Assembly: GCA_938027685.1 (NCBI GenBank)
Contig: CALJAM010000016.1
Location: forward strand, 41,559 to 105,558
Length of the DNA stretch: 64,000 nt
From: an uncultured Bryobacteraceae bacterium
GTDB taxonomy: Bacteria; Acidobacteriota; Terriglobia; Bryobacterales; Bryobacteraceae
Reading direction: 5' to 3'
How positions within the stretch are numbered: position 1 is the stretch's first letter; every line of letters begins with the position of its first letter. Both the position numbers and the translations under genes were made by a program. The notes under the pieces were generated by a model that made no database searches, had not been told where the DNA came from, and was given only the letters and a program-made list of their open reading frames with translations. Of this stretch, positions 1 through 11,250 are shown piece after piece.

Positions 1-200
1 CCGTGATGAAACGCGTCCGGGTGCAGCATTCGGAGAATGCCGTAACCCGTGAAGAGGCCGCCGAACAGCAGGATTTCGGTGACCAGGAACAGCCACATCC
101 CGATCTTGGCCGCCTCGGCCTGCTGCACCGGTTCGTGGAAGTGATGCTGTAAAAAGGGCGCGTGGGCCTGCGACTCGGCCGTGGCCTGCGGTGTGCTCAT
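1..200 (-). CDS. coxC: cytochrome c oxidase subunit III, N-terminal part (cut by window edge)
   Basis: The first 66 codons of a heme-copper oxidase subunit III read on the minus strand from ATG at 200 and run off the window. The product begins [13 protein letters not shown], then has an amphipathic stretch and the first hydrophobic segment ([19 protein letters not shown]), which matches the conserved start of CoxC, including the Glu inside the first helix. The ATG overlaps the coxA stop as ATGA (197-200), so translation is probably coupled. Subunit III stabilises the oxidase core and binds lipid in the cytoplasmic membrane. It is the last visible gene of the act-sco-cox operon. Identity is supported by both sequence and position; the C-terminal end and any later genes are outside the window. 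Confidence 0.9.
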   Translation of the reverse strand, partial: MSTPQATAESQAHAPFLQHHFHEPVQQAEAAKIGMWLFLVTEILLFGGLFTGYGILRMLHPDAFHH

Positions 201-1810
201 GCGGACCTCGCTACCGTCTCTTCTTCCGTCTCCAGCGGCGGGAAATCGTACGGCCCCCGGTCGACGACGGGCTGCTCGAGGAAATTATGAGTCGGCGGCG
301 GAGACGTGGTCTGCCACTCCAAGGTCATGCCGCCCCAGGGGTTGGGAGGCGCCTCGGGCTTCCGGCGCAGGGAAGCCAGCAGGTAGCCGGCTACGATCAG
401 CAGGCCCAGCGCCAGCACCCACGAGCCCACTGTGGAGAGCACGTGCAACGCCTGAAATTCGGGCAGGTAATTGTAGTAGCGGCGCGGCATGCCGCGACTG
501 CCCAGCACGAACTGGCTCAGAAACGTCGCGTTAAAACCTATGAACACCAAAGCGGCGGCGACCCGCGCTGCCGTCTCCGAGTACATCCGTCCGAACATCT
601 TGGGCCACCAGTAATGAAGACCGGCCAGAAAGGCGATAAATGTCCCGCCCATCATGACGTAGTGGAAGTGAGCGACCACAAAGTAAGTGTCGTGCAGATG
701 AACGTCGGTCGCAAGGCTCCCTAGGAACAAACCGGTAAGCCCCCCGATCGCGAACAGCAGCAGGAAAGTGATCGCATAGATCATCGGGGCTTGCAGGCGG
801 ATGGAGCCCTTGTACATCGTGGCGACCCAGTTGAAGACCTTGACCGCGGAGGGAATCGCCACCAGGAAGGTGAGGAAGGAAAAGATGGCGGAAGCCAGCA
901 CCGACTGGCCGCTCACGAACATGTGATGCCCCCAGACCAGAAAGCTCACCCCGGCGATGGCCACACTGGAGAAGGCGATGGCCCGGTAGCCGAAAATCGG
1001 GCGTTGCGAAAAGACGGGGATCACCTCGGAGATGATGGCCATGCCCGGCAGGATCATGATGTAAACGGCGGGGTGAGAGTAGAACCAGAAGAAGTGCTGA
1101 AAGAGCACGGGATCGCCGCCGAGTTTGGGGTCGAAGATGCCCACTCCGAAGACGCGCTCGAGGAACAGCAGCAGCACCGTGATGCCCAGCACCGGCGTGG
1201 CCAGGATCTGGATGATGGCGGTCGCGTACATGCCCCAGACGAACAGCGGCATGCGGAACCAATTCATGCCCGGCGCACGCAGTTTGTGCGTAGTGGCGAT
1301 GAAGTTGATGCCCGTAAAAATGGAGGAGAAACCGAGGACGAACACGGCCAGAGTGACGAGATTGACGGCCCCCCCGGTGGATGTGCTGTAAGGCGTGTAG
1401 AAGGTCCAGCCGGTATCGATGCCGCCCGTAACAAGAGAGGCGAGCGCCATGATCGCCCCAGCCACATAGAGGTAGTAACTGGCCAGGTTCAACCGCGGGA
1501 AGGCTACGTCTTTGGCGCCCAGCAAAAGCGGCAATACGAAGTTGCCCAGCGCCGCCGGTATCGAGGGGATGATGAAGAGAAAAATCATCACGGCGCCGTG
1601 CAGCGTAAACACCTTGTTATAGGTGTCGGCGTCCATCAACGTCTTCTGCGGGGTGATGAGCTCCAGTCGGATGAGCATCGCCAGCACGCCGCCCAAAAAG
1701 AAGGCCAGCAGCGTGGACCACAGGTACATGACGCCGATGCGCTTGTGGTCCAGCGTGAACAGCCAGGAACGAAGCCCGCGGGTCTCGGTCAGGTAGTTGG
1801 CTCCGGTCAT
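197..1810 (-). CDS. coxA: cytochrome c oxidase subunit I, A2-type (caa3 class)
   Basis: Catalytic subunit of a proton-pumping heme-copper oxidase, 537 aa, about 12 membrane helices. Visible ligands are His71 (heme a, in TLHGAVMIF), His246 (CuB, Tyr-linked in the SHPAVY motif), His295-His296 (CuB, WGHHMF), His381 (heme a3) and His383 (heme a) in HFHYVMMGG. Lys324 in PSAVKVFNW fits the K-channel lysine region. The sequence FYSHPAVY lacks the glutamate of the usual GHPEVY motif and has the Tyr-Ser pair, which defines A2-type oxidases such as the Thermus caa3 enzyme. The start ATG at 1810 overlaps the coxB stop as ATGA. It lies in the act-sco-coxBAC operon and should receive electrons from the cytochrome c domain on CoxB. 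Confidence 0.97.
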   Translation of the reverse strand: MTGANYLTETRGLRSWLFTLDHKRIGVMYLWSTLLAFFLGGVLAMLIRLELITPQKTLMDADTYNKVFTLHGAVMIFLFIIPSIPAALGNFVLPLLLGAKDVAFPRLNLASYYLYVAGAIMALASLVTGGIDTGWTFYTPYSTSTGGAVNLVTLAVFVLGFSSIFTGINFIATTHKLRAPGMNWFRMPLFVWGMYATAIIQILATPVLGITVLLLFLERVFGVGIFDPKLGGDPVLFQHFFWFYSHPAVYIMILPGMAIISEVIPVFSQRPIFGYRAIAFSSVAIAGVSFLVWGHHMFVSGQSVLASAIFSFLTFLVAIPSAVKVFNWVATMYKGSIRLQAPMIYAITFLLLFAIGGLTGLFLGSLATDVHLHDTYFVVAHFHYVMMGGTFIAFLAGLHYWWPKMFGRMYSETAARVAAALVFIGFNATFLSQFVLGSRGMPRRYYNYLPEFQALHVLSTVGSWVLALGLLIVAGYLLASLRRKPEAPPNPWGGMTLEWQTTSPPPTHNFLEQPVVDRGPYDFPPLETEEETVARSA

Positions 1811-2748
1811 TTCTGCTCCTTGATAAACTCGATGAGGGCGTTGATCTCGCGCTCACCGAGCAGGCCCTGGAAAGTCGGCATGACCGGCTGGTAGCCGGCG
1901 ACGACCTCGGTCTGTGGTTGGAGGATCGAACGGCGGAGATAGTCTTCGTCCGCAGTGACGGTCCGGCCGTCGCTCAGGCGTACCGGCTTTCCGAAGATGC
2001 CCTTGAAGCTGGGTCCCTCCAGCCGGCTGCCGTCGAGCGAGTGGCAAACTTCGCAACCGTACCGGGTGTAGAGCAGGCGCCCGAATTCAACCAGGGGCAT
2101 GCCTTCACCCAAGCCCCCGCCGCTCTCCAGCCACGAGCGGTATTCCTCATCGCTCACCGCGTGGATGACTCCCAGCATGTCGGAGTGGCCGCGGCCGCAA
2201 TATTCGGTACACAGAATCCGATGAGCGCCCGGTTCGGTGACTTCGAACCAGAGTTGCGTGTAGCGGCTCGGCAACACGTCCTGCTTGATGCGGAAACTCG
2301 GCACGTAGAAGCTGTGGATGACGTCCTCGGAGATCATCACCAGCTTGACGGGCTTGCCGACCGGAACGCGGATCTCGTTTACCGTGCGGAGCCCGTTGGG
2401 ATACTCGAACTGCCACAGCCATTTCTTGGCCACGACCTTGATTTCCAGGGCGTCCGCCGGCGGCACGGCCGCGCTGATATAGCCGTGGAAGCCCCAGAAA
2501 AAGATGACGATGACCAGCGCCAAAGGGATCAGGCTCCAAAGAAGTTCCAGCGCGGTGTTATGCGTGGGCGCCGCGCCCCGCCGAACGCGGCTGCCCTGTC
2601 GGTAACGGATCACGAACCAGGCCGTAAGGGCTGCAATCAGCAGGAAGAAGAAGGCTGAGAGCCCGAGCAGGAAGTAGAAGAGAGAGTCCACGTCCCGTGC
2701 GACCGTGCTGGCCGCCGCGGGCATCAGCAGCTCACGCAACCGGCTCAT
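1807..2748 (-). CDS. coxB: cytochrome c oxidase subunit II fused to cytochrome c (caa3 type)
   Basis: Subunit II of the terminal oxidase, 313 aa from the chosen ATG at 2748. This start gives an ATGA overlap with sco1; a longer reading from 2796 lies inside sco1 and is unlikely. The N-terminal part has two membrane helices. The cupredoxin domain carries the binuclear CuA site, with [12 protein letters not shown] supplying the C-x-E-x-C-x3-H-x2-M ligands. The C-terminal part holds a CxxCH heme motif (CEVCH) followed by a typical mono-heme cytochrome c domain ending with a QPVMP Met-ligand region. The fusion defines a caa3-type oxidase, in which the tethered cytochrome accepts electrons, here probably from ActA/ActE of alternative complex III. 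Confidence 0.96.
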   Translation of the reverse strand: MSRLRELLMPAAASTVARDVDSLFYFLLGLSAFFFLLIAALTAWFVIRYRQGSRVRRGAAPTHNTALELLWSLIPLALVIVIFFWGFHGYISAAVPPADALEIKVVAKKWLWQFEYPNGLRTVNEIRVPVGKPVKLVMISEDVIHSFYVPSFRIKQDVLPSRYTQLWFEVTEPGAHRILCTEYCGRGHSDMLGVIHAVSDEEYRSWLESGGGLGEGMPLVEFGRLLYTRYGCEVCHSLDGSRLEGPSFKGIFGKPVRLSDGRTVTADEDYLRRSILQPQTEVVAGYQPVMPTFQGLLGEREINALIEFIKEQK

Positions 2749-3554
2749 CGGACGGCCTTCTCCCCGCTGCGCAGCAGCTGGGCGTCGCGGCGCCACAATC
2801 GCACCAGCACCACGGCCAACACCAGTGTGCTCAGCAACGCTCCGGCGCGCATGAAGTTGGTGGCGAACAGTACGTACGAGCGCGCCTGAGGATCGTAGTG
2901 AAAACAGAAAAGCAGCAGCCGGTCCACGCTGAACCCCCCGCGCGACTGCGCGGCCTCGGCCAGCGCCAGCCGCACGTCACGCGGCTTGAAGCGCACGCCG
3001 TAGAGATAGCGCGCCGGTTTTCCCTCCGGCGTGAGGATCATGATGGCGGCCGCATGCGCATATTGCCGCGTACGCTCGTCATAGCGATAGTGGAAGCCGA
3101 CCTGTTCCGCGAGTTTCTTGACATTGCCGCGGTAGTCGACCAGAAAGTGCCATCCCGGCGCAGGGCGACCGTAACTTTCCAGGTAGGCCGCCCGCTTGCG
3201 ACGCGCCAGATCGAAGGTTTCTGAAGGATCGATGCTGATCGTAACGACCTCGAAATCCTTTCCCGGCGTGCCCGGGATCTCCCGCAGCGCGTCCGTTTGC
3301 CCGTTCAGGATGAGGTTGCAGAGCGAAGGGCAGGAATAATAGACCAGGTTGAGGATCACCGGCCGACCCTTGCGAAAGAATTCGGCCAACCGCACCGGGT
3401 AACCGTCTTCGGCTATGAACTCGAGGCTCAGGTCCGCCGGCTGACCGATCTTCTCCTCTATGCCCACACCCTCCAGCTCGTCGGGTAACTTCGACTGGCA
3501 GACCGCCGAAGCGGCGGCCAGCAGAACCAGGATGGTCAGTCGACTAACGCGCAC
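2745..3554 (-). CDS. sco1: SCO1/SenC copper chaperone for the oxidase CuA site
   Basis: A 269-aa membrane-anchored thioredoxin-fold protein of the SCO family, which delivers copper to the CuA site of subunit II. It has an N-terminal signal peptide (MRVSRLTILVLLAAASAVC), a Cys75-Pro-Ser-Leu-Cys79 motif and a conserved His167 in YAHAA; Cys, Cys and His are the SCO copper ligands. A C-terminal hydrophobic segment near residues 230-250 adds an anchor, longer than in minimal SCO proteins but common in alternative complex III loci. The gene sits directly before coxB, overlapping it by ATGA, and its start overlaps the end of the preceding small gene by 11 bases. Confidence 0.94.
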   Translation of the reverse strand: MRVSRLTILVLLAAASAVCQSKLPDELEGVGIEEKIGQPADLSLEFIAEDGYPVRLAEFFRKGRPVILNLVYYSCPSLCNLILNGQTDALREIPGTPGKDFEVVTISIDPSETFDLARRKRAAYLESYGRPAPGWHFLVDYRGNVKKLAEQVGFHYRYDERTRQYAHAAAIMILTPEGKPARYLYGVRFKPRDVRLALAEAAQSRGGFSVDRLLLFCFHYDPQARSYVLFATNFMRAGALLSTLVLAVVLVRLWRRDAQLLRSGEKAVR

Positions 3555-3876
3555 GGTCTCCTCCCCTCTCGCGAATCACCAATTCCATCGCCTGCCGGAT
3601 CGGAATGCGCACGATCCCCTTCTCGCGATCGACGTACCCGTAAGAGTTCAGCTCGGCGTCCTCGCGGGCGCGAAGGCTGCGCAGATCTTCGGAAACCGGC
3701 TCGATCTGACGGACAAATACCTGACGCTCGCGTGCGTAATCCACATAGGCTTGCAAGGCCAGAATTACGACCGCCAGGAAGGCCAGTGTCAAAGCACCGA
3801 ACACTACGATCAGCCGCGCGCGAGGCTCGCTCGTGTCGTAACCGGGTTGAGTGGAAGCTGAGGGCTGCTCAGACAT
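3544..3876 (-). CDS. small single-span membrane protein of the act operon
   Basis: A 110-aa protein with one predicted membrane helix (about residues 22-43) after a polar N-terminus, then a charged soluble tail. No cofactor motif is visible. It lies between actF, whose stop it overlaps by 8 bases, and sco1, which it overlaps by 11 bases, so co-translation is likely. Small membrane proteins at this position are common in alternative complex III clusters and some complexes carry a small ActG subunit. I infer a structural or assembly role from position only and do not claim homology to ActG. Confidence 0.75.
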   Translation of the reverse strand: MSEQPSASTQPGYDTSEPRARLIVVFGALTLAFLAVVILALQAYVDYARERQVFVRQIEPVSEDLRSLRAREDAELNSYGYVDREKGIVRIPIRQAMELVIRERGGDRAR

Positions 3877-5059
3877 TGTGGAACTCCAGCGAGCGAACCA
3901 ATCGCGGGTCGCCGACCGGCAACAGGGCCCGGCCGCGCAACTGACGCCAGAACAGCAGCCCGACCGTGGAAGCGGCGGCTAGCAGCGTCGCGCCATCCAG
4001 CCAGTGCCAGCGGGGTCCGCTACGGTCCAGAGCCGGCATCACCTGCCAGTACAGGTCCAGGTAATGGATCGCCAGCACCCAGGCAGCGACGAGGCCCAGC
4101 TGACGCAGATTCCGTTTTGACGCACGCGAGATCAAGGCGAAAAAGGGGGCTAGGAAATGCCCGAAGGCAAGCAGCAATGCCACAGGCAACCAGGCTCCCT
4201 GGGTGCGGGTGCGGAACCAAGCCGTTTCTTCGGGTAGGTTGGCGTACCAGATCAGCATGTACTGGGAAAAGGCAATGTAAGCCCAGAAAACAATCAGACC
4301 GAACAGCCACTTACCCAAATCGTGATAATGTTCGACGTGGACTTCGCGCACGAGGTAACCTGCTCGACGCAGACCGAGAAGGATCAGGATGACGGCGGCC
4401 AAAAATCCCACGGCGCTGCCGCTGTAGAAATAGACGCCGAAAACGGTCGAGTACCAGTGCGGCTCGAGCGACATGATCCAGTCGAAGGCGGCTACAGTGA
4501 CCGTCAGCACCGTGAGAACCAGGCCGGCCGCGCTCAGCCGCGTTGGGGGGGCCAGGCGCGGGTTCTGGTCCTGCGCCCACGACCAGGTGCGCAGCAGGCG
4601 ACTGAGCAGAGCCCATAGGAGCAGGATCGCAACCCCACGAACTAGAAAGAAAGGCACGTTCAGGTACGCCTGTTTGCCTTGCAGCACGCTATCCGCGGCC
4701 ACGGCTTCGTGGTGCGTCCATTCGTAAAGGCGGTGCAGGTTGAAGCCCACTGGAATGAAAAGTACGAAGGCCGCCGGCAACGCGCCCATAACGTTTTCGG
4801 CGATCCGCCGCAGGCTGACGCTCCATACGGCGCCGCTCAAATGCTGCACCATCACGAAGAACAACGCGCCCAGGCCGAGCGACGTGACGAACAGAAAAGC
4901 CACGAGGTAGGAGAAAGCGAAGCGCTGCGGATCGGCGCCGAAGCCGGCCAAAGCGAGAAGCCAGCCTACGACCGCCGCGGTCGCCAGAAGGTTACGTCCC
5001 CGCCGCCAGCCGGCCTCGGTCAACGTAGAAGTTTCAAGAACCGCTATGGCCGTTCTCAC
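3869..5059 (-). CDS. actF: alternative complex III subunit ActF (integral membrane)
   Basis: A 396-aa polytopic membrane protein with about ten hydrophobic segments. The order after ActE and the conserved stretches (YFYSGSAVGF, FGHFLAPFF, HYLDLYWQVMP) match the ActF family, which is related to the NrfD-like ActC subunit and forms the second quinol-side membrane module of alternative complex III. It contains no heme or Fe-S motif. Its start at 5059 overlaps the actE stop (5056-5058) in the usual ATGA manner, and its end overlaps the small membrane protein gene. In the complex it likely helps translocate protons while quinol is oxidised by ActB/ActC. Confidence 0.92.
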   Translation of the reverse strand: MRTAIAVLETSTLTEAGWRRGRNLLATAAVVGWLLALAGFGADPQRFAFSYLVAFLFVTSLGLGALFFVMVQHLSGAVWSVSLRRIAENVMGALPAAFVLFIPVGFNLHRLYEWTHHEAVAADSVLQGKQAYLNVPFFLVRGVAILLLWALLSRLLRTWSWAQDQNPRLAPPTRLSAAGLVLTVLTVTVAAFDWIMSLEPHWYSTVFGVYFYSGSAVGFLAAVILILLGLRRAGYLVREVHVEHYHDLGKWLFGLIVFWAYIAFSQYMLIWYANLPEETAWFRTRTQGAWLPVALLLAFGHFLAPFFALISRASKRNLRQLGLVAAWVLAIHYLDLYWQVMPALDRSGPRWHWLDGATLLAAASTVGLLFWRQLRGRALLPVGDPRLVRSLEFHNV

Positions 5060-5610
5060 CGTAGTTGATCCCGTAGTTCATCCGGCACGTCGGCCGGCGT
5101 AGCGCTCGCGGCGCGCTGCAGCGCGCGCACGTAGGCGACGATGGCCCAGCGGTCGTGCTCAGGAATCTGATAGCGGTAGGCCGGCATGGTCCGCCTACCA
5201 TTAGTGATGACCTCGAAGAGTTCCCGGTCGCTAACTTCCCGGAGCCTGGTTTCCCGCAGGTCGCCCGCCGGCCAGCTTCCGCGCAGGGCCACAATACCCC
5301 GCCCGGCGCCGGTGCGGTCGTGGCAAGGTGCGCAATAAATATCGAAGCGCTCACGCCCGCGCTCGAGCGTCTGCATCGTCCAGGGCAGAGGGCTGCTCTG
5401 AGCCTGGGAAAGCTCCGACAGAGCGCCTCGCGCGACCGTACCGGGAACGGGCGGCCGCGACATGCGCCGGTCCGCAAACAGCGGTGTTTCGCCCTGCACG
5501 CGGAAGCGCGGCTGCCGATCCATGTCGGGGATGATTTCAATGGGCGGCTTCCGCGACGTACGGCTGCAGCCCAGCAGCGCCAAGGCCAACGCGATGGCCG
5601 CGATCCTCAT
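5056..5610 (-). CDS. actE: alternative complex III mono-heme cytochrome c subunit ActE (lipoprotein)
   Basis: A 184-aa lipoprotein cytochrome c. I chose ATG at 5610 because it forms an ATGA overlap with actD and gives a proper lipobox (LALLGC, Cys near residue 15). A longer upstream reading in the same frame is non-genic. One CxxCH heme site is present (YCAPCHDR), with a downstream Met in RRTMPAY as the probable sixth ligand. ActE passes electrons from the pentaheme ActA subunit of alternative complex III to the oxidase. It is part of the contiguous act-sco-cox operon. Confidence 0.93.
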   Translation of the reverse strand: MRIAAIALALALLGCSRTSRKPPIEIIPDMDRQPRFRVQGETPLFADRRMSRPPVPGTVARGALSELSQAQSSPLPWTMQTLERGRERFDIYCAPCHDRTGAGRGIVALRGSWPAGDLRETRLREVSDRELFEVITNGRRTMPAYRYQIPEHDRWAIVAYVRALQRAASATPADVPDELRDQLR

Positions 5611-6157
5611 TCGGCCTCCAACACCTGGATGTGCTCGCCGCCCGTGGCGCGCAGGGCCTCGGAGGCCTGAACCGCATCGAACCGCTCGCCGTCGTTTTCG
5701 ACCACCAGCACGAAGCGGTCGTCGGTGACGGCGGGATACCGGGGATGTGCGAAAACCGGGTGATGGAAGCGCGGCAATCCGTTCAGCGCCAGCATCCCGA
5801 GCACGGCCGCGAAAGAAGCCAGCAACACCGCCAGTTCGAAGGCGACCGGGACGGAAGGTTCCACCGCGAAGAAAGGCTTGCCCCCCACGACCAGCGGATA
5901 ACTGACGGCCCCCGTCCACCACTGCAGAAGAAACGCCGCTGATGCGCCCGTCACGCCGGCGACGAGGGCAGCCCAACCCAAGGGTGAACGCCGTATGCCG
6001 AGCGCTTCGGCGAGGCCGTGGACGGGGAAGGGCGACAGAACGTCGAGCTTCCGGTACCCACGCTCGCGCAACGCTCGTACCGCTGCGAGTAACTCCTCGG
6101 CATCTTCGAATTCCGCCGCCACCCCGTAGATGCCGCCGATCCGTTCCGTGGATTGAC

Positions 6158-6161
<4 letters not shown>
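5607..6161 (-). CDS. actD: alternative complex III subunit ActD (DUF3341)
   Basis: A 184-aa membrane protein with an N-terminal cytoplasmic domain beginning [18 protein letters not shown] and two membrane helices around residues 62-82 and 105-130, followed by a short soluble tail. This layout and the conserved FELAVL and [11 protein letters not shown] stretches match ActD (DUF3341), a cofactor-free subunit of alternative complex III. ATG at 6161 overlaps the actC stop as ATGA, and the end overlaps the actE start in the same way, so the start is well supported. Its precise role is not known; it helps assemble the membrane arm. Confidence 0.92.
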
Positions 6162-7516
<1,355 letters not shown>

Positions 7517-7519
7517 ATG

Positions 7520-10420
7520 CTAGCTGCCCTCCTCCGCGGCGAGCTCGGGATTGGGATTGCGCAAGCGGGCCAGGTAACTGGTCCGGGGGCGTGTGTTCAA
7601 GGAAGCCAGCAGCGAGTAATTGCGCGGATCCCGCTTCAGCCGCGAAACGCGGCTGTCAGGGTCGTTCACGTCGCCGAAGACGATCGCCTGCGCGGGACAA
7701 GTCTGCTGGCAGGCGGTCAGGATCTCGCCGTCGCGCAAGGGGCGGCCTTCGGCCTTGGCCTGAACCTTCTTTTCCTCGATGCGCTGCACGCAGTACGTGC
7801 ATTTCTCCATGACCCCGCGCATGCGCACCGTCACGTCGGGGTTGTAGACCATCTTTTCCACTTCCTGCAACCCCTTGTGGTAGTCGAGGAAGTTGAACCG
7901 TCGCACCTTATACGGGCAGTTGTTCGCGCAGTAACGCGTACCGATGCAGCGGTTGTAAGCCATGTCGTTGAGGCCTTCCGGACTGTGGTTGGTGGCGGCC
8001 ACGGGACAGACGGTTTCGCAAGGCGCCAACTCGCAGTGCTGACAGGCGACGGGCTGCCATGCGATCTGCGGATCGTCCGGTTCGCCCACGAAGTAACGGT
8101 CCAGGCGGATCCAGTGCATTTCGCGGCCTCGCCGCACCTGGTCCTTGCCGACGATGGGGATGTTGTTCTCGGCCTGGCAGGCCAGCACGCAGGCGTTGCA
8201 CCCGATGCAGGCGTTCAGGTCCACCACCATGCCCCACTGGTGGCCCTGACTGTAACTGTGTTCTCTGAACAGCGAGAAGGCGTCGACCTTACCGTCAGGC
8301 TTGCGGGCGAAATCCGGCTGCGCGCGAAACTCTTCCAGCGTCGCCTCGCGCACCAGCGGACGGCCCTCCATACTGTGGTGCTCCTGCGTGGTGACCAGCG
8401 GGTACCGCCGCCCGGTCTTGCGCACCTGGAGGCCTCTCAGAAAGCCCTGCGTGTTGAGCGTGCGCAGCGGATAGGGATTGTGGCCCACGCGGTTTCCCAC
8501 ACGGCCGCAGCGCGTTCGGCCATAACCGAGTGCGATGGAGACGGCGCCGTCGGCGTGCCCGGGTAGGATCCACACCGGGGCGGCGATGCGCCGACCGCCG
8601 GCCTCCAGCTCCACCACGTCGCCGCTCTCTACCCTCAGGCTGCGTGCCGTGGCCGGGCTCATGCAGGCCGCGTTGTCCCATGTCAATTTGGTGATGGGAT
8701 CGGGCGCTTCCTGAAGCCAGCCGTTGTTGGCGAAACGGCCGTCGTAAGTCGACGAGCTGGGATGAAACTGCAGTTCCAGGTCCTCGCTTTTGCCGGGAGC
8801 CTGCGCGAGCAGGGCCTGGAGTCGGCGAGGATCCGGCGAGACCGCCACCGCGCGAAATTCCGTTCCGGAAATCACGCCGTCATGCAACGCCTGCGCCCAA
8901 GCGCGCTCGGCTTCCCGTCCCTTCCACTGCCGGAGCCAGTATTGCCGAACGATGTCGTAACTACGACGCTGTGGATAGTCGGCGAGCAAGGCAATAACTT
9001 CTGCTGCCGTCCTGCCGCCGAACAGGGGCGCGATCGTGGGCTGTTGAATGGCGGCCGTTCCGTCGGCCGCGCGCCCGTCTCCCCAGGACTCCAGGTAGTG
9101 CGCTTCGGGCAGATGCCACGTCGCCAGTGCCGCCGTTTCGTCCGGTTCCTGTCCGAGGTGGATCGTCAGGGGCACGCGCCTCATCAGGTCGGCGAATGCA
9201 ACGTCGGCCGGAGCGTTGTAGACGGGATTGGCGCCCAGTATGACCAACGTCTTTACCTCGCCCGCTTCGGCCTCTTCAGCCAGCCTTTGAAGCCCTTCCG
9301 CGCCCGTTCTGACCACCGGCTCCGTGTAGTAGACGGTTCGCCCGGCGTTGCCCAGTTCGTAATTGATCCAGTGCACAAGGGCATGGACGGATGCGGGTTG
9401 GCGCGGCCCGGCCAAAACGAGGCAGCGCCCGCGGTGACGCTCGAGATCGCGCACGATTGCGGTAAGCCATTTCGGCGCGCCCGGGTCCGGAGCCTTGAGG
9501 CCGCCCAGCCCCAGCTGTCGCGAAAGGTAACGCGCGACCTCGCCGACCTCGCTCGGACGCGCCCGCCAACGATGGTCGGCATTGGCGCCGGTGAGCGAGT
9601 AGCCGGTCTCGACAACGTAGAGGCGGTTCATCGAGTCGGCCCGACGCCGCTCCGCGTACTGCCGGATCCATACGGGCGCAAGGCAATCCAAGCCGAGAAA
9701 GTCCGCATCGAGCGAAACGATGACGTCCGCCTGATCGAAGCGATACTGCGGCTGCAGGGGGCGGCCGAAAGCCAGTTCGGCGCCGGCCGCCTCCGCCTCC
9801 CGCCCCAGCGGCTCATATTCGATCCAGCGGGCGGCCGGGAAACGCTCGAGAAGGAAAGCCCGCAAATCCGCCAGCGACGGGGAGCCGATCGCCCCGCTCA
9901 CGACGCGCAGGCCCTCGCCTTTGCCGGCGGCCTTCATGTGAGAGGCGATGAACGCCTCGAATTCCTCCCAGCTTGAACGGCGTCCCACCCGCAGAACGGC
10001 ACGCGAGCGGTCGGGATCGTAGAGACTGAGCACGGAAGCCTGGACGAACGCGGTGGCGGCGCCGCGGCTGGCCGGATGTTCGGGGTTGCCCTCGATCTTG
10101 GTCGGGCGGCCTTCGTGCGTCTCCACCAGTACGCCGGTCGAGAGTCCGCCTAGCGTCATGATGCTGGCGTAGTACAGCGGTCGGCCGGGAACGTAACCCT
10201 CCACCCCCTTGCTGAAAGGCAGAATTCTTTCCTCCGGGCGGCGGCAAGCAGTCAAGCCGGCCAAACCGAAGGAAGCCGCCATCAGCTTCAGCAGCGCGCG
10301 TCGTGAACCGACCCACTCCGAGGCATGTTCCGGGAATTCCCGCTCGAGCCATCGGCGAAACTCCGGATCGCCTGCGGCCTCGCTAAGACTGCGCCAATAC
10401 TTGCGTGCGTGTTCGCTCAT
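7520..10420 (-). CDS. actB: alternative complex III Fe-S/molybdopterin-like subunit ActB
   Basis: A 966-aa protein, the large periplasmic subunit of alternative complex III. The start ATG at 10420 gives an ATGA overlap with actA. The N-terminus has a Tat-like motif ([10 protein letters not shown], residues 39-48) followed by a lipobox ending at Cys59. Residues about 60-680 resemble molybdopterin oxidoreductases, but ActB proteins of this family do not bind the cofactor. The C-terminal third is a ferredoxin-like domain with clusters at [37 protein letters not shown] and CTYCVQ/CQQTCP, consistent with three [4Fe-4S] and one [3Fe-4S] centres. It carries electrons from quinol to the ActA and ActE hemes. 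Confidence 0.96.
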   Translation of the reverse strand: MSEHARKYWRSLSEAAGDPEFRRWLEREFPEHASEWVGSRRALLKLMAASFGLAGLTACRRPEERILPFSKGVEGYVPGRPLYYASIMTLGGLSTGVLVETHEGRPTKIEGNPEHPASRGAATAFVQASVLSLYDPDRSRAVLRVGRRSSWEEFEAFIASHMKAAGKGEGLRVVSGAIGSPSLADLRAFLLERFPAARWIEYEPLGREAEAAGAELAFGRPLQPQYRFDQADVIVSLDADFLGLDCLAPVWIRQYAERRRADSMNRLYVVETGYSLTGANADHRWRARPSEVGEVARYLSRQLGLGGLKAPDPGAPKWLTAIVRDLERHRGRCLVLAGPRQPASVHALVHWINYELGNAGRTVYYTEPVVRTGAEGLQRLAEEAEAGEVKTLVILGANPVYNAPADVAFADLMRRVPLTIHLGQEPDETAALATWHLPEAHYLESWGDGRAADGTAAIQQPTIAPLFGGRTAAEVIALLADYPQRRSYDIVRQYWLRQWKGREAERAWAQALHDGVISGTEFRAVAVSPDPRRLQALLAQAPGKSEDLELQFHPSSSTYDGRFANNGWLQEAPDPITKLTWDNAACMSPATARSLRVESGDVVELEAGGRRIAAPVWILPGHADGAVSIALGYGRTRCGRVGNRVGHNPYPLRTLNTQGFLRGLQVRKTGRRYPLVTTQEHHSMEGRPLVREATLEEFRAQPDFARKPDGKVDAFSLFREHSYSQGHQWGMVVDLNACIGCNACVLACQAENNIPIVGKDQVRRGREMHWIRLDRYFVGEPDDPQIAWQPVACQHCELAPCETVCPVAATNHSPEGLNDMAYNRCIGTRYCANNCPYKVRRFNFLDYHKGLQEVEKMVYNPDVTVRMRGVMEKCTYCVQRIEEKKVQAKAEGRPLRDGEILTACQQTCPAQAIVFGDVNDPDSRVSRLKRDPRNYSLLASLNTRPRTSYLARLRNPNPELAAEEGS

Positions 10421-11061
10421 CGGTGACAGGCCGAACAATTCGTAGGCGGCTTGATCCCTCGCCGCGCCATCAGCTCGCGGCCGATCTCGGTCGGGTCACG
10501 ATCCGGCTGCCAGTCCAGACGCGTGACCAGCTCCGGCGGACGCAACGACGGCGCCGGATTGCGGTGACAATCCAAACACCAGGCCATGCTCAGCGGCTGG
10601 ACCTGCCGAACCTCAACCATCTGGTCCACCCTCCCGTGGCAGCTCACGCAACTGACCCCGGCCAGCACGTGGGCCCGGTGGTTGAAGTGGACGTAGTCCG
10701 GAAGACGATGGATGCGCACCCAGTTCACGGGCTGCCCGGTCTCGTAACTCTCGCGAATTTTTGCCAAACGCGGACTGTCTTTCTTGACGCGAGCGTGGCA
10801 GTTCATGCAAACTTCGCTCGGCGGGATGCCCGCGTGAGCCGATTGCTCGACGCCGATGTGGCAGTAACGACAATCCATGCCCAAATTCCCGGCATGCAGC
10901 TTATGGCTGTAAGCCACCGGCTGTATGGGCGAGTAACCCACCTCGGTGTACTGGGGACGGCTCACGAATGCAAATAACGTTATCCCGCCCAAAAGAACTA
11001 GCAGAAATAGTAAAAAAAAGATCCTAAAATACCTGTCTACCTGCTTTTCGAAAAGCTGCAT
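10417..11061 (-). CDS. actA: alternative complex III pentaheme cytochrome c subunit ActA
   Basis: A 214-aa membrane-anchored multiheme cytochrome and the first gene of the operon. An N-terminal helix (about residues 13-33) anchors the protein. Five CxxCH motifs occur, at Cys64 (CRYCH), Cys85 (CMNCH), Cys138 (CVSCH), Cys162 (CLDCH) and Cys209 (CSACH), giving the pentaheme pattern of ActA. Additional His residues (HKLH, HFNHRAH) can act as distal ligands. The ATG at 11061 is preceded by AGGA on the minus strand. The promoter must lie in the 11,062-11,250 interval shared with the divergent gene. Confidence 0.96.
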   Translation of the reverse strand: MQLFEKQVDRYFRIFFLLFLLVLLGGITLFAFVSRPQYTEVGYSPIQPVAYSHKLHAGNLGMDCRYCHIGVEQSAHAGIPPSEVCMNCHARVKKDSPRLAKIRESYETGQPVNWVRIHRLPDYVHFNHRAHVLAGVSCVSCHGRVDQMVEVRQVQPLSMAWCLDCHRNPAPSLRPPELVTRLDWQPDRDPTEIGRELMARRGIKPPTNCSACHR

Positions 11062-11250
11062 CCTGACTCACGGTTCTCATGAGCAATTAGAACAGCGGTG
11101 CCGCTGCCGCGTCAATCCGCTAGTGATATAGATGCTCGCTCCCCGGCCGAGTCGCAAGCATTCGGACCGGATTCCCCGATTCGTCCTCTGCTATAGTGGG
11201 ACGCCCGTGGTCGCTCGCGCCAAGCGGTCCGCCACGGGGAGGACGCAGAG
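11062..11250. promoter_or_regulatory. divergent intergenic region upstream of actA and the GH42-like gene
   Basis: This is the only upstream non-coding interval of the 11-kb respiratory operon, so it must carry its promoter, as well as that of the plus-strand glycosidase at 11,251. A GGGGAGG ribosome-binding site at about 11,236-11,242 precedes the plus-strand GTG. I see no convincing -35/-10 pair for either direction, and no match to the operator palindromes found elsewhere in the window. Confidence 0.4.

Noticed and set aside
8762..9976. A 404-residue plus-strand open frame antisense to actB
   Set aside because: Entirely inside actB, whose homology is unequivocal; no independent signals.
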